Positions 45,583 to 55,023 of a stretch of 64,000 nucleotides of DNA are shown here, in pieces. Numbering within the stretch: position 1 is the first letter of the stretch; the number at the start of each line of letters is the position of its first letter. The position numbers were made by a program, and so were the translations under genes. The DNA is taken from assembly GCA_039545355.1 (NCBI GenBank), contig BCJJ01000047.1:26254-90253 (forward strand), in the 5' to 3' direction. The notes under the pieces were generated by a model. It did not search any database. It saw only the letters and a program-made list of their open reading frames with translations, and was not told the origin of the DNA. The DNA comes from Trichosporon coremiiforme. Its lineage: Eukaryota; Basidiomycota; Tremellomycetes; Trichosporonales; Trichosporonaceae.

Positions 45583-48500
45583 ATGACCCAGTCCGGTGGG
45601 CCTGTGCGCATCTCGCTGCGCGCCACCCCCCATCGCCCCTTCATCCTCGGGTACCCCGGCATCCCTCCCGCTGAGAACCGCGACGGCGCGACTGTACAGG
45701 GCACCGTCGAGGTCCGCACCGTCACCCAACCTGTTAAGGCCAAGTGGGTCCGCGTCGAGGTTCGCAAGTATGAGACCGTGAAGGGCGGTCCTGCGCCGCC
45801 CCAAGGCACCCCCGCCTACACCCATGTCGGCAAGGTGCACCTCCTCTGGAAGGCCGGCGAGGGCAAGGAGTACGAGGTCGTGCCGAACCGCGACTTCCGC
45901 TTCGTCATCCCGCTGCCGATCGAGGACCTCCCGCCGTCGCTCGACAACAAGCGCGCCACGATCAGCTACGAGCTCGTCGCCAGCATCTGCTACAAACAGA
46001 AGGGCGGCCTCTTCCGCAAGTCGTCCCCGACCCAGACCACTACCTCGGAGCACCTGCGCATCATTCGCTACGATCTCATGTCCGCCTGGCCCAAGTACCA
46101 GGCGTCGACACAGCAGGTCGGCCAGTCGCAGGACGGCAGCGTCAGCCTCGTCGTCGAGCGCCCGCAGCAGGCATTCGGACCTGGCGACTCTGTCTTCCTC
46201 ATGACGCTGCTCAGGTCAAACAGCCCGCGGCCCTTCACGTTCCAGGCTCTCGACGTCTCGCTCGTCGAGATGTTCACGGCCGTCCAGAGCCAGGACGGCA
46301 AGTCGACCAAGAAGTCTAAGAAGCCTCCTGGTCAGCCGACAACCAAGACCGAGGTCGTCACCTCGAAGCGCTTCACGATCAACCAGACCATACGCCCCGG
46401 AGAGGAGAAGGCTTTTAAGGGAAGCCTTGTCGTACCGGTGCCGCCTGCGACCGAGGCCATGCTGACCGTCCGCGGAGCCAAGACGCTCGGCATCGAGTAC
46501 AAGATTGTCGTGCAGGCTATCTGTGACAACGGCAACATTGTCGTCGAGCAGCCCTGCGACATCTGCGCCTCTGGAAAGCAGGCATCGACGCAGTTCGTCA
46601 GGTAAGTGACTCTATCATCTCGGCGCTGACAGAGACAGGGACCTCGGATACGTACCCGGCCTCTCGGAGAGCCAGCGCGGTATGGGACCGCTGAACTCGC
46701 TCTCGGGCCAGATGTTCAAGTCGAGCCCGCAGCTGTCCGACCCCTCGTCATCCGCCACGTCGCTGAGCAACAAGATGCAGAACGGAGCTCAGCCGCCCAC
46801 GCCGTACCAGGCCGGAGGGCCGCAGGCAGCCGGTCCGAGCCAGCCCGCCAACGGCCCCATCGCCGGCCGCCTTGGTGCTGCCGCGAACACGATCACGGGC
46901 TTGTTCCCGCGGCGCTCGTCCTCGACGACCACGAGCACGACGACGACGTCGGACTGGGGACCCGCTCCCAGCGACCGCCAGTTCACGACGATGCCGACGC
47001 CGAACCCTGCCAGCAGGAGCAACACTGCGTCGCCGCCTGCCGTCGAGTCGCTGCGCGATAAGCCTCTGCCTGGAAATCTCACGCACAGCAAGTCGAACAA
47101 GTGGCGTCCCACTGATGGCGCGATCTCCGAGTCGCCCACGGCCGCTGGTCAGGCGAACGCTGTCGCTTCCGGATCCGGCACCTCGACCCCGACGCCCGCT
47201 CACCCTGGTGCGCCCGTCGGCGCACCGCCCGGATACGCCCACGCTGGCGCGAACGGCAGTGCCGCGCCTGGGCAGTTTGCTTCGGCTGCGCAGGAGAAGG
47301 ATATTCAGCGACAGCGTTACGAAGAAGCCCAGAACCGTGTCGGTGGCCCGTCACAAGCCAGCGGCAGCTCTTCCTACGCTGCCCCTGCTGTGGCGGCTGC
47401 CGTCGCGGGTGTCGCTGGCGCTGGCGCTGCAGCAGCGCTCGGACACTCGCATTCTTCGTCGCTTTCCAACGTCAACGGACAGTACCCGACCGCGGGGCAG
47501 GAGAAGGATCGCCTGCGCTACGAAGCAGCCGTCGCGAACCGTGACGCTGCGTCGGGCGCCCCCACTGGTTCGTCTGCACCGCCACCTGGGCCCGACGAGG
47601 CTCCGATCTCCTACGAGGAGCTCTTCGGTAACGGCACCGCTGCTGGCTCCTCGTCGGCAGCCGATGGCTCGGTGGCTGCAAGCTCGAGCTCCCGTGCCGG
47701 TCCTCCGCCTGGTGGCCAGCCCTCGGCCGTCGCTGAGTCGTACATGTCCGCCGCGCAGGAGAAGGAGATGATGCGCAAGCGGTACGAGGACGCTACGAAC
47801 CGCGTCACCCGCGCGACCGGCGTGCCGCTCGCGACGTCGCCGAGCCCTCCGCCCTCGAACGCCGGGCACAACCGCACGCCCAGCCAGACCCCGCAGCAGA
47901 CGCCGAACCAGACTCCGCAGAAGCCGTACATGTCTGCTGCCGAGGAGAAGGAGATGATGCGCAAGCGCTACGAGGAGGCGACGAACAAGGTCGCTCGCGC
48001 TACGGGTGTCGGCTCGGGCTCGAGCTCTGACCGCGCGCAGTCCCCGCCCATGTCGCAGGCGCCTGCCGCCCAGTCGCCGGAGCAGAAGCTCTACATGTCC
48101 GCGGCTGAGGAGAAGGAGATGATGCGGAGGAGGTATGAGGAGGCCACGAACCGTGTGGCGTCCGCTACGGGCTCGCCCGCCGCGGCTGCCGTGGCCAGCG
48201 GCTCGGGGGGTCGTGCCGGCACCGCTTCGCCGACGCCTCAGCGCGAGAACTCGGTTCCTGCGGCTTACATGAGCGCGGCGGAAGAGAAGGAGATGATGCG
48301 CCGGCGGTATGAGGAGGCCACGCGGCGTGTGGCGAGCACGACTGGCGCGCCCGTCGACGGTGTTGCGGGTGGGAGCAGTGGCAGCAACGGCAGCGCTCAG
48401 CCCGCGGCCCAGCCTGTGCGACAGCAATCTGCCGGCTCGCCTCCCCCGGCAAGTGTGCCTGCCGCATACATGTCCGCCGCGGAGGAGAAGGAGATGATGC

Positions 48501-49249
48501 GCCGGCGATACGAGGAGGCGACGAACCGCGTTGCGCGCGCCACCTCGCCCTCCGACAGCGGGGTGCCGAGCGGCGCTCCCCCGGCCTTCGAGGATGTCGT
48601 GGATACGCCTCCCGCCCAGTCCAGCTCCACGCCGGCGGCCTACATGACTGCAGCGCAGGAAAAAGAGATGATGCGGCAACGCTTCGAGGAGGCGCAGAGC
48701 CGTGTCGCTAGCGGCTCTGGCGGCTCCGGCTCCCAGCGTCCCGCGGACCCGCGCCAAGCGCCCCCGATCCAGATTCCCGGGAACTCGCCACCTCGCCCGC
48801 TGGCATCGCAGTCTCAGCAGAAACCATACTTGTCCGCCGAGGAGGAGAAGGAGATGATGCGGCGGCGATACGAAGAGGCGACCACGCGCGTAGCCCGGGC
48901 CACGAACTCCGTCTCCCCCCCGCCCGGTCCCTCTGCCTCCTCCGGCGTGTCAGCCCCAACTTCCTACGAAGACGCGATCCGCACGCCGCGAGACCTCGAG
49001 TCGCCTGAACCCGAGCCGGGCGTGAGCACGCTCCCTCCCCAACTCCCGCCCATCAGCCTGTTGGGCGACACGCCGACCTCGCCCCTGGCCACGATTAATG
49101 GCCGATACTCGTTCCTCGGGGCTGCGAGCCCGAGCGTGCCGTTGGAGAGCACGCCGACTAAGGCTAGGCCACTGACGCATTTACCGACGGGTCCCGCGCC
49201 GCCAGTGCCGACCAGGCCGCCGCAGGACTACATCGACAATCTGGTTTAG
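45583..49249 (+). CDS. arrestin-fold adaptor with nine C-terminal helical repeats
   Basis: Exons 45583-46601 and 46639-49249 give 1209 residues. Residues ~5-350 read as paired arrestin N and C domains: VRISLRATPHRPFILGYPG, VQGTVEV, KWVRVEVRKYETV, YEVVPNRDFRFVIPLPIEDLPPSL, ISYELVASICYKQ, then GDSVFLMTLLRSN and EAMLTVRGAKTLGIEYKIVVQAI. Fungal alpha-arrestins recruit Rsp5-type ubiquitin ligases to membrane transporters. The rest (~860 residues) is low complexity with nine copies of a ~27-residue charged helix, core EEKEMMRRRYEEATNRV, separated by Ser/Pro/Gly linkers of 15-50 residues. Degenerate PY-like motifs (APISYEEL, PPAFEDV, APTSYEDA) occur between repeats, and the protein ends in a Pro-rich TRPPQDYIDNLV. 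The single intron is 37 nt. The repeats have no family I recognise. Confidence 0.87.
47275..48905 (+). repeat. nine coding repeats in the arrestin gene
   Basis: Units begin near 47278, 47487, 47740, 47926, 48091, 48266, 48467, 48641 and 48827. The first two are diverged (EKDIQRQRYEEAQNRV, EKDRLRYEAAVANRD); the other seven share E-K-E-M-M-R-x-R-Y/F-E-x-A with few changes. Every unit is preceded by Tyr or Phe and S/T-A-A. DNA-level identity between neighbours is high in the core but the linkers differ, pointing to old amplification with selection on the helix. Confidence 0.85.
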
Positions 49250-49715
49250 TGTCCCGAGAAGATCGTACCGGTGTATCCGGCGTATGGGTATGCTGGGTAG
49301 TCTAGGCGGAGCGGCACGAGCGAAGCGAGGGTGAGAGGGCGAGTGCGAGGCAAGCGGTGTAAGCGGAGCTGCACCAGTCAAGCCTTCGGAAACGCGCAAT
49401 ACAGAGTAGTAGACGGAGGGAGCGCGGCACGCGAGCAGGACGGAGCCGAGGAGTGTTTCTTCTGTGCATGCTTTTCCAAGCTACGCCCGACCGCACACGC
49501 TCCCTTTTTTTCCAAGTATATATTTCGATATTTCGATGACGACGAGACGACGAACGATATGAGTAGAGGATAAAAGAAGAAGCTGCAGCCCTGGATTGTA
49601 ATTTCTGACGTTTAGAGGAGTCGATTTATGCAAGCCATCTAGTCTGACCTTGTCGCCCGACTGGCCTTGTTTCTATCAGGATAGTTGGAATCGTCGTTAG
49701 ACGGAAGGGGCAATC

Positions 49716-50391
49716 TTATCGTCAGCACTGCTCACAAAGCTCGACCGAGGAGTGTAATCTGTTGGCGCCTTTACCGCGCGGCGAAATCTGTATCCCCGCC
49801 ATCGATGACTCGGGGCAATCTAATCATCGGGCAGGCATGGCTGAAGGTAAGTCGTGGGTGGTGTGGAGTGGGAAAGCTTATCTTCGGATCCGAGATTGTG
49901 GCAATGCTCCCTCGCTTTCTTCCTTCCACTACTTCTGGCATTCTTATCGTAACTGCTGCACCGCATGCATCCTTCTCGGTCGAGCATACGAGCTTATCGC
50001 TACCTTAACGCGGTGATGTCTCCGTGCCCGCTCGCGAGCTTATCACAAGTCGATTGTGGTAGATCACAGCCTCTCCGACGTCGTCTAGAACATCTAGAAC
50101 GGAAGAAAGAGCCGAGTCAGTCTCTGTACATAGTGCTTCTTAGGGGTGTTCTACTCGGGAAGGGCCACGTAATCTAATCAGGAATTGCGCGGCCGAGGGA
50201 TGCTAATCTGTTGCCGGCTTGGCATTTCGTGGCGATGAAATCCGGTCGCGTCGCATGACGGTCTCAGCTCGATGCAGACAATTTCTCTTCTGGAGGCAAT
50301 GACACGGCTCGATCGGACAAGTCACCGATCGAGACGGATCTTATCTGAACGGCCTTGCGCTTGTCGATGGATGCGGCCGAGGATACTTATC
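49716..50391 (-). promoter_or_regulatory. cluster of seven GATAA sites upstream of the secreted-protein gene
   Basis: TTATC (GATAA on the minus strand) begins at 49716, 49878, 49944, 49994, 50040, 50341 and 50387, all in one orientation, with several AATCTAATC/CTAATC (GATTAG) words between them. Fungal GATA factors bind HGATAR and GATTAG-like sites to control nitrogen use, iron uptake or light response. The downstream gene starts 490 bp after the last site. The binding factor is not identifiable from sequence. Confidence 0.5.
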
Positions 50392-50804
50392 CGTGATCCG
50401 CGGAGCTCTGTCACCGCCGCCCAGACTGGGAGAGGGAGGCAACTTGCGACGTCCTTCGAACAGGTGACCGATGTGTTCTCCATGAGAGGCGATGACAATG
50501 GCGATGCTGATGGGATTGTCAATGACCAGCTGACATGGCTGTCGCTCTGTGGTCTGCTGCCGGGCCTCCGCTCACGATGCAAGACCCACGATCCGGCTCG
50601 GCGTCGCTTCATCTCGCGATCACGTCGGGGTCACATCGGCTTCGCGATGTGTCTGGCGTCCCCTCAGCGTGACAAGAGCGTCGAGAGCGGAGGTGTTGAG
50701 AATTGACGTCTAGTTGTGGCCTCCGCTGACCGATACCGTGATACCTTGGACTTGGAACGTCTAGGTCTCAGAGGAAACCATCAGCAAGAGCGCAGCGAGA
50801 AAGG

Positions 50805-50812
50805 TATATAAA
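50805..50812 (+). promoter_or_regulatory. TATA box of the secreted-protein gene
   Basis: TATATAAA 65 bp before the ATG at 50877, followed by an A/C-rich leader. This is the clearest TATA promoter in the window and suggests strong or inducible expression. Confidence 0.65.
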
Positions 50813-50876
50813 GACCCCAACATCGAGCCCCAAACTTCCCAACAACGACAACACCTCCATCGAACACACCTCAAAT

Positions 50877-51491
50877 ATGAAGATCTCCATCGCCATTTCC
50901 GCCGTTATCGCCCTTCTCGTGGGCCACAGCATGGCCGCTCCGGCGCCTATGCCGGACGTCGCTCCCGCACTGGCAGACACTGTCTTCGAAGCCCGAGACA
51001 TTGACATGGTGGCTCGCGACGACACAGATGACGACGACTTTGAGCTGGACCCCGAGACCTCGGCCCTCCTGGACCGGCTGGACAGTATCCCCTCCGACGT
51101 GCTCGATGCGGGGGAGGACGCGACTGCGACCTGGCTCTCCTCCAACCTCTGGGTTCCGCACACTGAGCGTGCCCTTTCCATCTTCGAGACCGACGGAAAC
51201 CTCGACGCGCGTGCCGAGTCCTTCAGTGTGCCCAAGTGTCTCACGGCCCTGGGCATTGCGCTGGGCAGCAACGCCTTCCCCATCGCGCGTGTGCTCCGGA
51301 TGGTCAAGATTTTCAAAAAGTTTGGCGACATGAAGAAGACTATCTCCCGCTTCCGCGCCGTGCGGACCGTGAAGGGGATCCGCGACGTGGGCGGCAAGGA
51401 ACTAGTGGAGCTCGCGGCAATGATCGCTGGCGTGGACTCGGTCGCGACCAAGTGTTTCCCTAACTCGGTCATTGGCCAGCTCTTGGCGTAA
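50877..51491 (+). CDS. small secreted protein, unknown function
   Basis: Intronless, 204 residues. The first 20 form a clear signal peptide (MKISIAISAVIALLVGHSMA), cut probably after SMA before APAPMP. An acidic middle section (DDTDDDDFELDPE) with a possible Kex2-like region (VARDD; LDARAESF) precedes a basic, hydrophobic C-terminal ~85 residues: VPKCLTALGIALGSNAFPI, then a Lys/Arg-rich helix (VLRMVKIFKKFGDMKKTISRFR), then ELVELAAMIAGVDSVATKCFPNS. The two cysteines flank this region and could form one disulphide. The acidic pro-like part followed by a cationic amphipathic part is reminiscent of processed antimicrobial or killer-type secreted peptides, but that is only resemblance in layout. 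A TATA box and a GATA-site cluster lie upstream. Confidence 0.78.
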   Translation: MKISIAISAVIALLVGHSMAAPAPMPDVAPALADTVFEARDIDMVARDDTDDDDFELDPETSALLDRLDSIPSDVLDAGEDATATWLSSNLWVPHTERALSIFETDGNLDARAESFSVPKCLTALGIALGSNAFPIARVLRMVKIFKKFGDMKKTISRFRAVRTVKGIRDVGGKELVELAAMIAGVDSVATKCFPNSVIGQLLA

Positions 51492-51631
51492 CGGTGTCGA
51501 CCTTGTCGATCTGTGGACCATGGTTTAGGAAGTAGGACGTATTGCAGTCCGAAGCAGGATCAGTCCTGAAAATGAACGAAAAGAATACGGCGGAAGCGAA
51601 GAAGGACGTCCAACACTCAAAGAACAATGTA

Positions 51632-51648
51632 CTCTCTCTCTCTCTCTC
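51632..51648 (+). repeat. CT dinucleotide microsatellite
   Basis: Eight and a half CT units in the 3' flank of the secreted-protein gene. Confidence 0.75.
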
Positions 51649-51781
51649 GTAGCAAGATGAATCGACATTGGCCTCTCGTTACCAGGTGCCCTGCGCACCG
51701 AGGTTGCCCTCCGACGTTCGTTTCACCGGCGCCGCCGAGCCGCCGCACGCCGCGCTGCAGGGCGCAACACCACCACAGGTG

Positions 51782-51867
51782 TTCCCGTTCGTATAACGGC
51801 TAGTATGCTCGCTTGTCATTACGTAACTTGACCGCGGGAGATCGGAGTTCGATTCTCCGACGGGAAG
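51782..51867 (+). tRNA. tRNA-Asp(GUC), copy 1, with 14-nt intron
   Basis: Acceptor stem TTCCCGT/ACGGGAA, D arm GTAT-loop-GTAT, anticodon stem CTCGC/GCGGG with loop TTGTCAC, T arm CGGAG-TTCGATT-CTCCG, discriminator G. The anticodon GTC reads Asp codons. An intron of 14 nt follows position 37, the canonical site for the tRNA splicing endonuclease. Without it the body is 72 nt. Internal A and B boxes are intact. A GGCGCCG word lies about 54 bp upstream and TTTT begins at 51894. Confidence 0.95.
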
Positions 51868-51897
51868 CTGACAGTCTCTCTGGAGGGTTGATCTTTT
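51868..51897 (+). terminator. hairpin trailer and Pol III terminator of tRNA-Asp copy 1
   Basis: 26-nt trailer, then TTTT. CAGTCT...GGGTTG can pair (with G-U pairs) or the inner TCTC...GAGG can pair, giving a weaker hairpin than in copies 2-4. It ends in the shared TTGATCTTTTG. Confidence 0.55.
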
Positions 51898-52256
51898 GGT
51901 TGTTGCATGGATGGATGGAAGACGGTTGGACGGGTGGTGGTGGCTGGAGGGTCGTGATGATTTTCAGTGGTGTGCCACATCGGACTAAACCCAATTGCCT
52001 ATTCGTTTTGCGCGTTTTTGGCTCCGCCGTATTAGCGTTCTGGAGACAGATCGTAATCAACGGAGAGGTCCGAGTGGCGCGATCCGTGGCGAACGTCTAC
52101 CGCCCCGTTCAACTCAATCAATGACAAACCCGTTGCAGAGACAGCAATCAAAGCTCGCTGAAAATTAACAGACTGATCTCACGCTCCCTCGAAGCCGCCT
52201 GCTCGCCCTCGGCGCCGGCGACGGACTGGCACTGCGCCCCACGGAATTACGTCCAG

Positions 52257-52336
52257 TTCCCGTTCGTATAACGGCTAGTATGCTCGCTTGTCAAGGACTA
52301 TCGCGGGAGATCGGAGTTCGATTCTCCGACGGGAAG
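52257..52336 (+). tRNA. tRNA-Asp(GUC), copy 2, with 8-nt intron
   Basis: The 72-nt body is identical to copy 1; the 8-nt intron AGGACTAT sits after position 37. GGCGCCG lies about 46 bp upstream, and the six bases GTCCAG directly before the gene resemble those of copy 4. Confidence 0.95.
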
Positions 52337-52366
52337 CTCGGAGCTCTTCAAGAGCCTTGATCTTTT
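52337..52366 (+). terminator. hairpin trailer and terminator of tRNA-Asp copy 2
   Basis: 26-nt trailer containing GCTCT-TCA-AGAGC (five perfect base pairs, three-base loop), then CTTGATCTTTTGTTG. The arms differ from copy 3 by a compensating T-A to C-G change. Confidence 0.65.
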
Positions 52367-52788
52367 GTTGTTTGAAGGACCGGAGGGAAAGAGGGAGATG
52401 GAGGCGAGACCGGCTGTGGTGGTGGCGATGTGGTGTGGGGGTCGACTCTTAGATGTGGAGGTGGAGGTGTGCCATCTACGCTGAGGTCATACGGAACAGC
52501 TCCCTTTGTATCTCACGAGGACATGTGGCGCGGGCTGCGACAGGCGACAAGGTTGTACGGGGATCGGGGGGCGACGGAATCTACCTGACCTAGCCCGTCT
52601 CGTTAGCACATCCTACGGGGTGCCACAGGCAGGGCCACATGATTTCACCCGCCAGCTAGGAGCTACATAGGTGCCAGAATTGACAACCCCGTACGTGTCA
52701 TAGCAGGTCGCCAGTGTCTCATGCCATCGCCGAGGCCGTCGCCGCCGGCGCCGAACGCCCACTGCGCCCCTCCGAGACCATCATCCCC

Positions 52789-52868
52789 TTCCCGTTCGTA
52801 TAACGGCTAGTATGCTCGCTTGTCATTGCACTGCGCGGGAGATCGGAGTTCGATTCTCCGACGGGAAG
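52789..52868 (+). tRNA. tRNA-Asp(GUC), copy 3, with 8-nt intron
   Basis: Identical mature body; intron TTGCACTG after position 37. GGCGCCG lies about 42 bp upstream and an ACTGCGCCCC word is shared with the upstream flank of copy 2. Confidence 0.95.
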
Positions 52869-52898
52869 TACAATAGCTCCTTAGGAGCCTGATCTTTT
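52869..52898 (+). terminator. hairpin trailer and terminator of tRNA-Asp copy 3
   Basis: 26-nt trailer with GCTCC-TTA-GGAGC (five pairs), then CTGATCTTTTG. Confidence 0.65.
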
Positions 52899-53907
52899 GC
52901 TATTGTTGCCCAGTGGTTGTGTACGGCGGAGGGGAGTGGAGATGGTCCATGAAGGTGTGGATGGTGTGAAACCCGGATGTGGCACTATCGCGAGTTAACG
53001 AAATTTCGGAACTGCGGTGAAGCTTGCTAAAGCTCGGATCGAGTAGGGCGCGGGTCTGGCTGAGACTAATGAGAGCCTAGGTTTCATACTGCATGACTTA
53101 TAATCAGAGAGCTCTTTAAAGAATGCTGCGCGCCTATCTTGCTTGTCGGGATATATGAGCGTGCCTGACCCACTGACAGGGGCTATTTTAGGACTACTCT
53201 GCTTGTCTTCCGCTCCGTCATCTGACATCGCTAGCACGCTATGCAAGTGGGACAGGATGGGAGCATGTGGTGCAAGCTGACAGCCGTGATCATGTGACCG
53301 GGTGTGCATCGACATCCACGAAATCAGTCGCGTCGAGTTGGGGTGGGGGAAGTAACCGGACTGAGGATCGCACGGTGGGTAAGGTTTCCGCTAAGTTTGG
53401 GTCAGGCTGACCGGTCCGAGGATCCGAGAGGAGCCCGCAGTCCGTTATCCACAACCCACGAGATAAACAGGCACGATTTGCTCTTCCGCTGGCGCGCGGG
53501 GGGGAAGGGGATCGCCCCGCCTGGGATGGGGGAGTTCCGCTACTGGGCAAGAGGCCGTATGGGTCGTGCTCGGCGGGCGGGTCGCCGATGGTGCCACCTT
53601 TTCTTCGCGGCTGTCGGCGATCAGCCCGCAGCAGGAGTGGGCTACGGGATGCCATCAGCCTGGGCCCAAACGTGAGCTGCGATCCCCTGGCAAGCAGACC
53701 ACAGCTCAGTGAGCAGCGATATAGCTAGCTATGCGTATGAAGTCAGCTGGCGCCGAGGATGGCACGGACTGCAGCCCAGCTACCTGAATGTTTGTTTGTC
53801 TTCTCACACGATAACCTGGAAGCGACTCTCGATCGACGTAGCTGAGGCCTAGGACTGATCCGTTCAAACTCGACTCTTCCCAACCTCTCCCACCAACAAG
53901 CCTCATC

Positions 53908-54673
53908 ATGCCTCTTCAGGACACCACGTAGGTGCTCGCTGACTTAGACAAGCTATTAACTAACGGGGATCAGCTTCGACACCCTCACGGCCGACATCAA
54001 GGCGGCACCCTCAGAGACGGACGTCGTCTTCACCGGCGCCAAAGACGAGAGCGGCAAGAGCTGGTGCGGTTCGTGTAACGAGGCTGCCCCAGACATTGAG
54101 CGTATCTTCAAGGGCGATGAGCACCGTACGTTGCGCTCGCGCCCAGGAAGCCTCTCGCTGACACTACAGACGCTCTCGTTGTTCCCTTTACGTTTGATGA
54201 GTATGTCGATACCGCTCTTCTGCTGGACTACCGCTGACTCCAGCTTCGACAACAACCTCTGGCCGCGCAAGGAATGGGCGATCCGCGGGGTGCCCATGAT
54301 CTACCGGCTGAAGGACGGCGAGCTGTCCGGCGCCTTCCTGATCCACAACGACCAGCCGTTCGGCGAGATGCTCGAGGCATATGTGTCCGGCGACGACGCG
54401 TACGAGAAGTGGACCGAGGAGAAGCGGGGCGACAACTACATCCCTCCCGAGACGCGCTGGAAGTGGTTGCGCGAGGACTTTGACGTCGGCGAAAAGCGAG
54501 CCCAGGAGGACCTCGCCCGTGGACAGGAGCGCGCAAAGTGGAGAGAGGAGTACCTTGCCAAGCGCAAGGCGGCGCAGAACGGGTCCGACACCGCGGAGAA
54601 GAAGGCGCGCACGGACGCCGAGGTTCCCGCCGATGAGGCTACGTTCTGCACCGGCGCGGCGTGTGTTGCGTAG
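53908..54673 (+). CDS. TXNDC17/TRP14-like thioredoxin-related protein with a charged C-terminal extension
   Basis: Exons 53908-53927, 53974-54125, 54170-54200 and 54244-54673 give 210 residues. The thioredoxin-like part has TFDTLTADIKAAPSETDVVFTGAKDESGKSWCGSCNEAAPDIE; WCGSC is the redox motif of this family (WCPDC in animals), and the insertion before it (FTGAKDESGKSWC) is diagnostic for TXNDC17. VPMIYRLKDGE supplies the cis-Pro. Such proteins reduce small disulphide substrates and persulphides. The family is usually ~125 residues; here ~85 more follow, with a Trp-rich segment, a charged helix (KRAQEDLARGQERAKWREEYLAKRK), a bipartite-like basic patch and a terminal FCTGAACVA with two further cysteines. 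The first exon is only 20 nt. The gene sits between tRNA-Asp copies 3 and 4. Confidence 0.87.
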
Positions 54674-54911
54674 AATGATCCAACACACAGTTGTAGCAAT
54701 AAGTTGTCCAGGTGATGTCATCACCAGCGTCCTGCACCCAACCGTCACTCATCCGAGGGCGGTCCAGCGCCCACGGCCACTTCCTTAGCTATGCTGTATA
54801 CCCCTTAGCGTGCTCTCTCCCTATGGGTCTGCGCTGCTCCATCGCTGCTCTTCACGGCGCCGCGGTGCCGCCGCCGGAGCCGACGGCTTAGCACACACTC
54901 CGAACATCCAG

Positions 54912-54991
54912 TTCCCGTTCGTATAACGGCTAGTATGCTCGCTTGTCATGACTGATCGCGGGAGATCGGAGTTCGATTCTCCGACGGGAAG
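54912..54991 (+). tRNA. tRNA-Asp(GUC), copy 4, with 8-nt intron
   Basis: Identical mature body; intron TGACTGAT after position 37. GGCGCCG lies about 56 bp upstream. It lies 2 kb from copy 3, on the other side of the thioredoxin-related gene. Confidence 0.95.
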
Positions 54992-55023
54992 CTAGAAGTT
55001 GTCTGAAAGCAGCTTGATCTTTT
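54992..55023 (+). terminator. hairpin trailer and terminator of tRNA-Asp copy 4
   Basis: 28-nt trailer in which AAGTTG pairs with CAGCTT (six pairs, one G-U, eight-base loop), then the shared TTGATCTTTTGTTG. Confidence 0.6.

Larger units (their letters stand above)
49250..50876. other. 1.6-kb intergenic region with clustered GATA-type sites
   Basis: Between the arrestin gene and a small secreted-protein gene. Apart from the GATA cluster and TATA box listed separately, a CGAGCGAAGCGAG word lies at 49317-49329. No other gene is seen. Confidence 0.5.
51492..53907. other. 2.4-kb interval carrying three tRNA-Asp genes and no protein gene
   Basis: Besides the tRNA genes it contains a CT microsatellite (51632-51648). 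The stretch 52900-53900 shows only overlapping frames without domain features. Spacing between tRNA copies is 475 and 532 bp, and the DNA between them is unrelated apart from short flanks. Confidence 0.55.

Noticed and set aside
47351..48757. 468-codon antisense frame in the arrestin gene
   Set aside because: Mirror of the repeat-rich coding strand; repeated Arg/His/Leu composition reflects the forward repeats, not a protein.
50877..51491. Killer toxin or antimicrobial peptide precursor
   Set aside because: Only the layout (signal, acidic pro-part, basic core) is suggestive; no family motif or confirmed processing site supports a toxin call.
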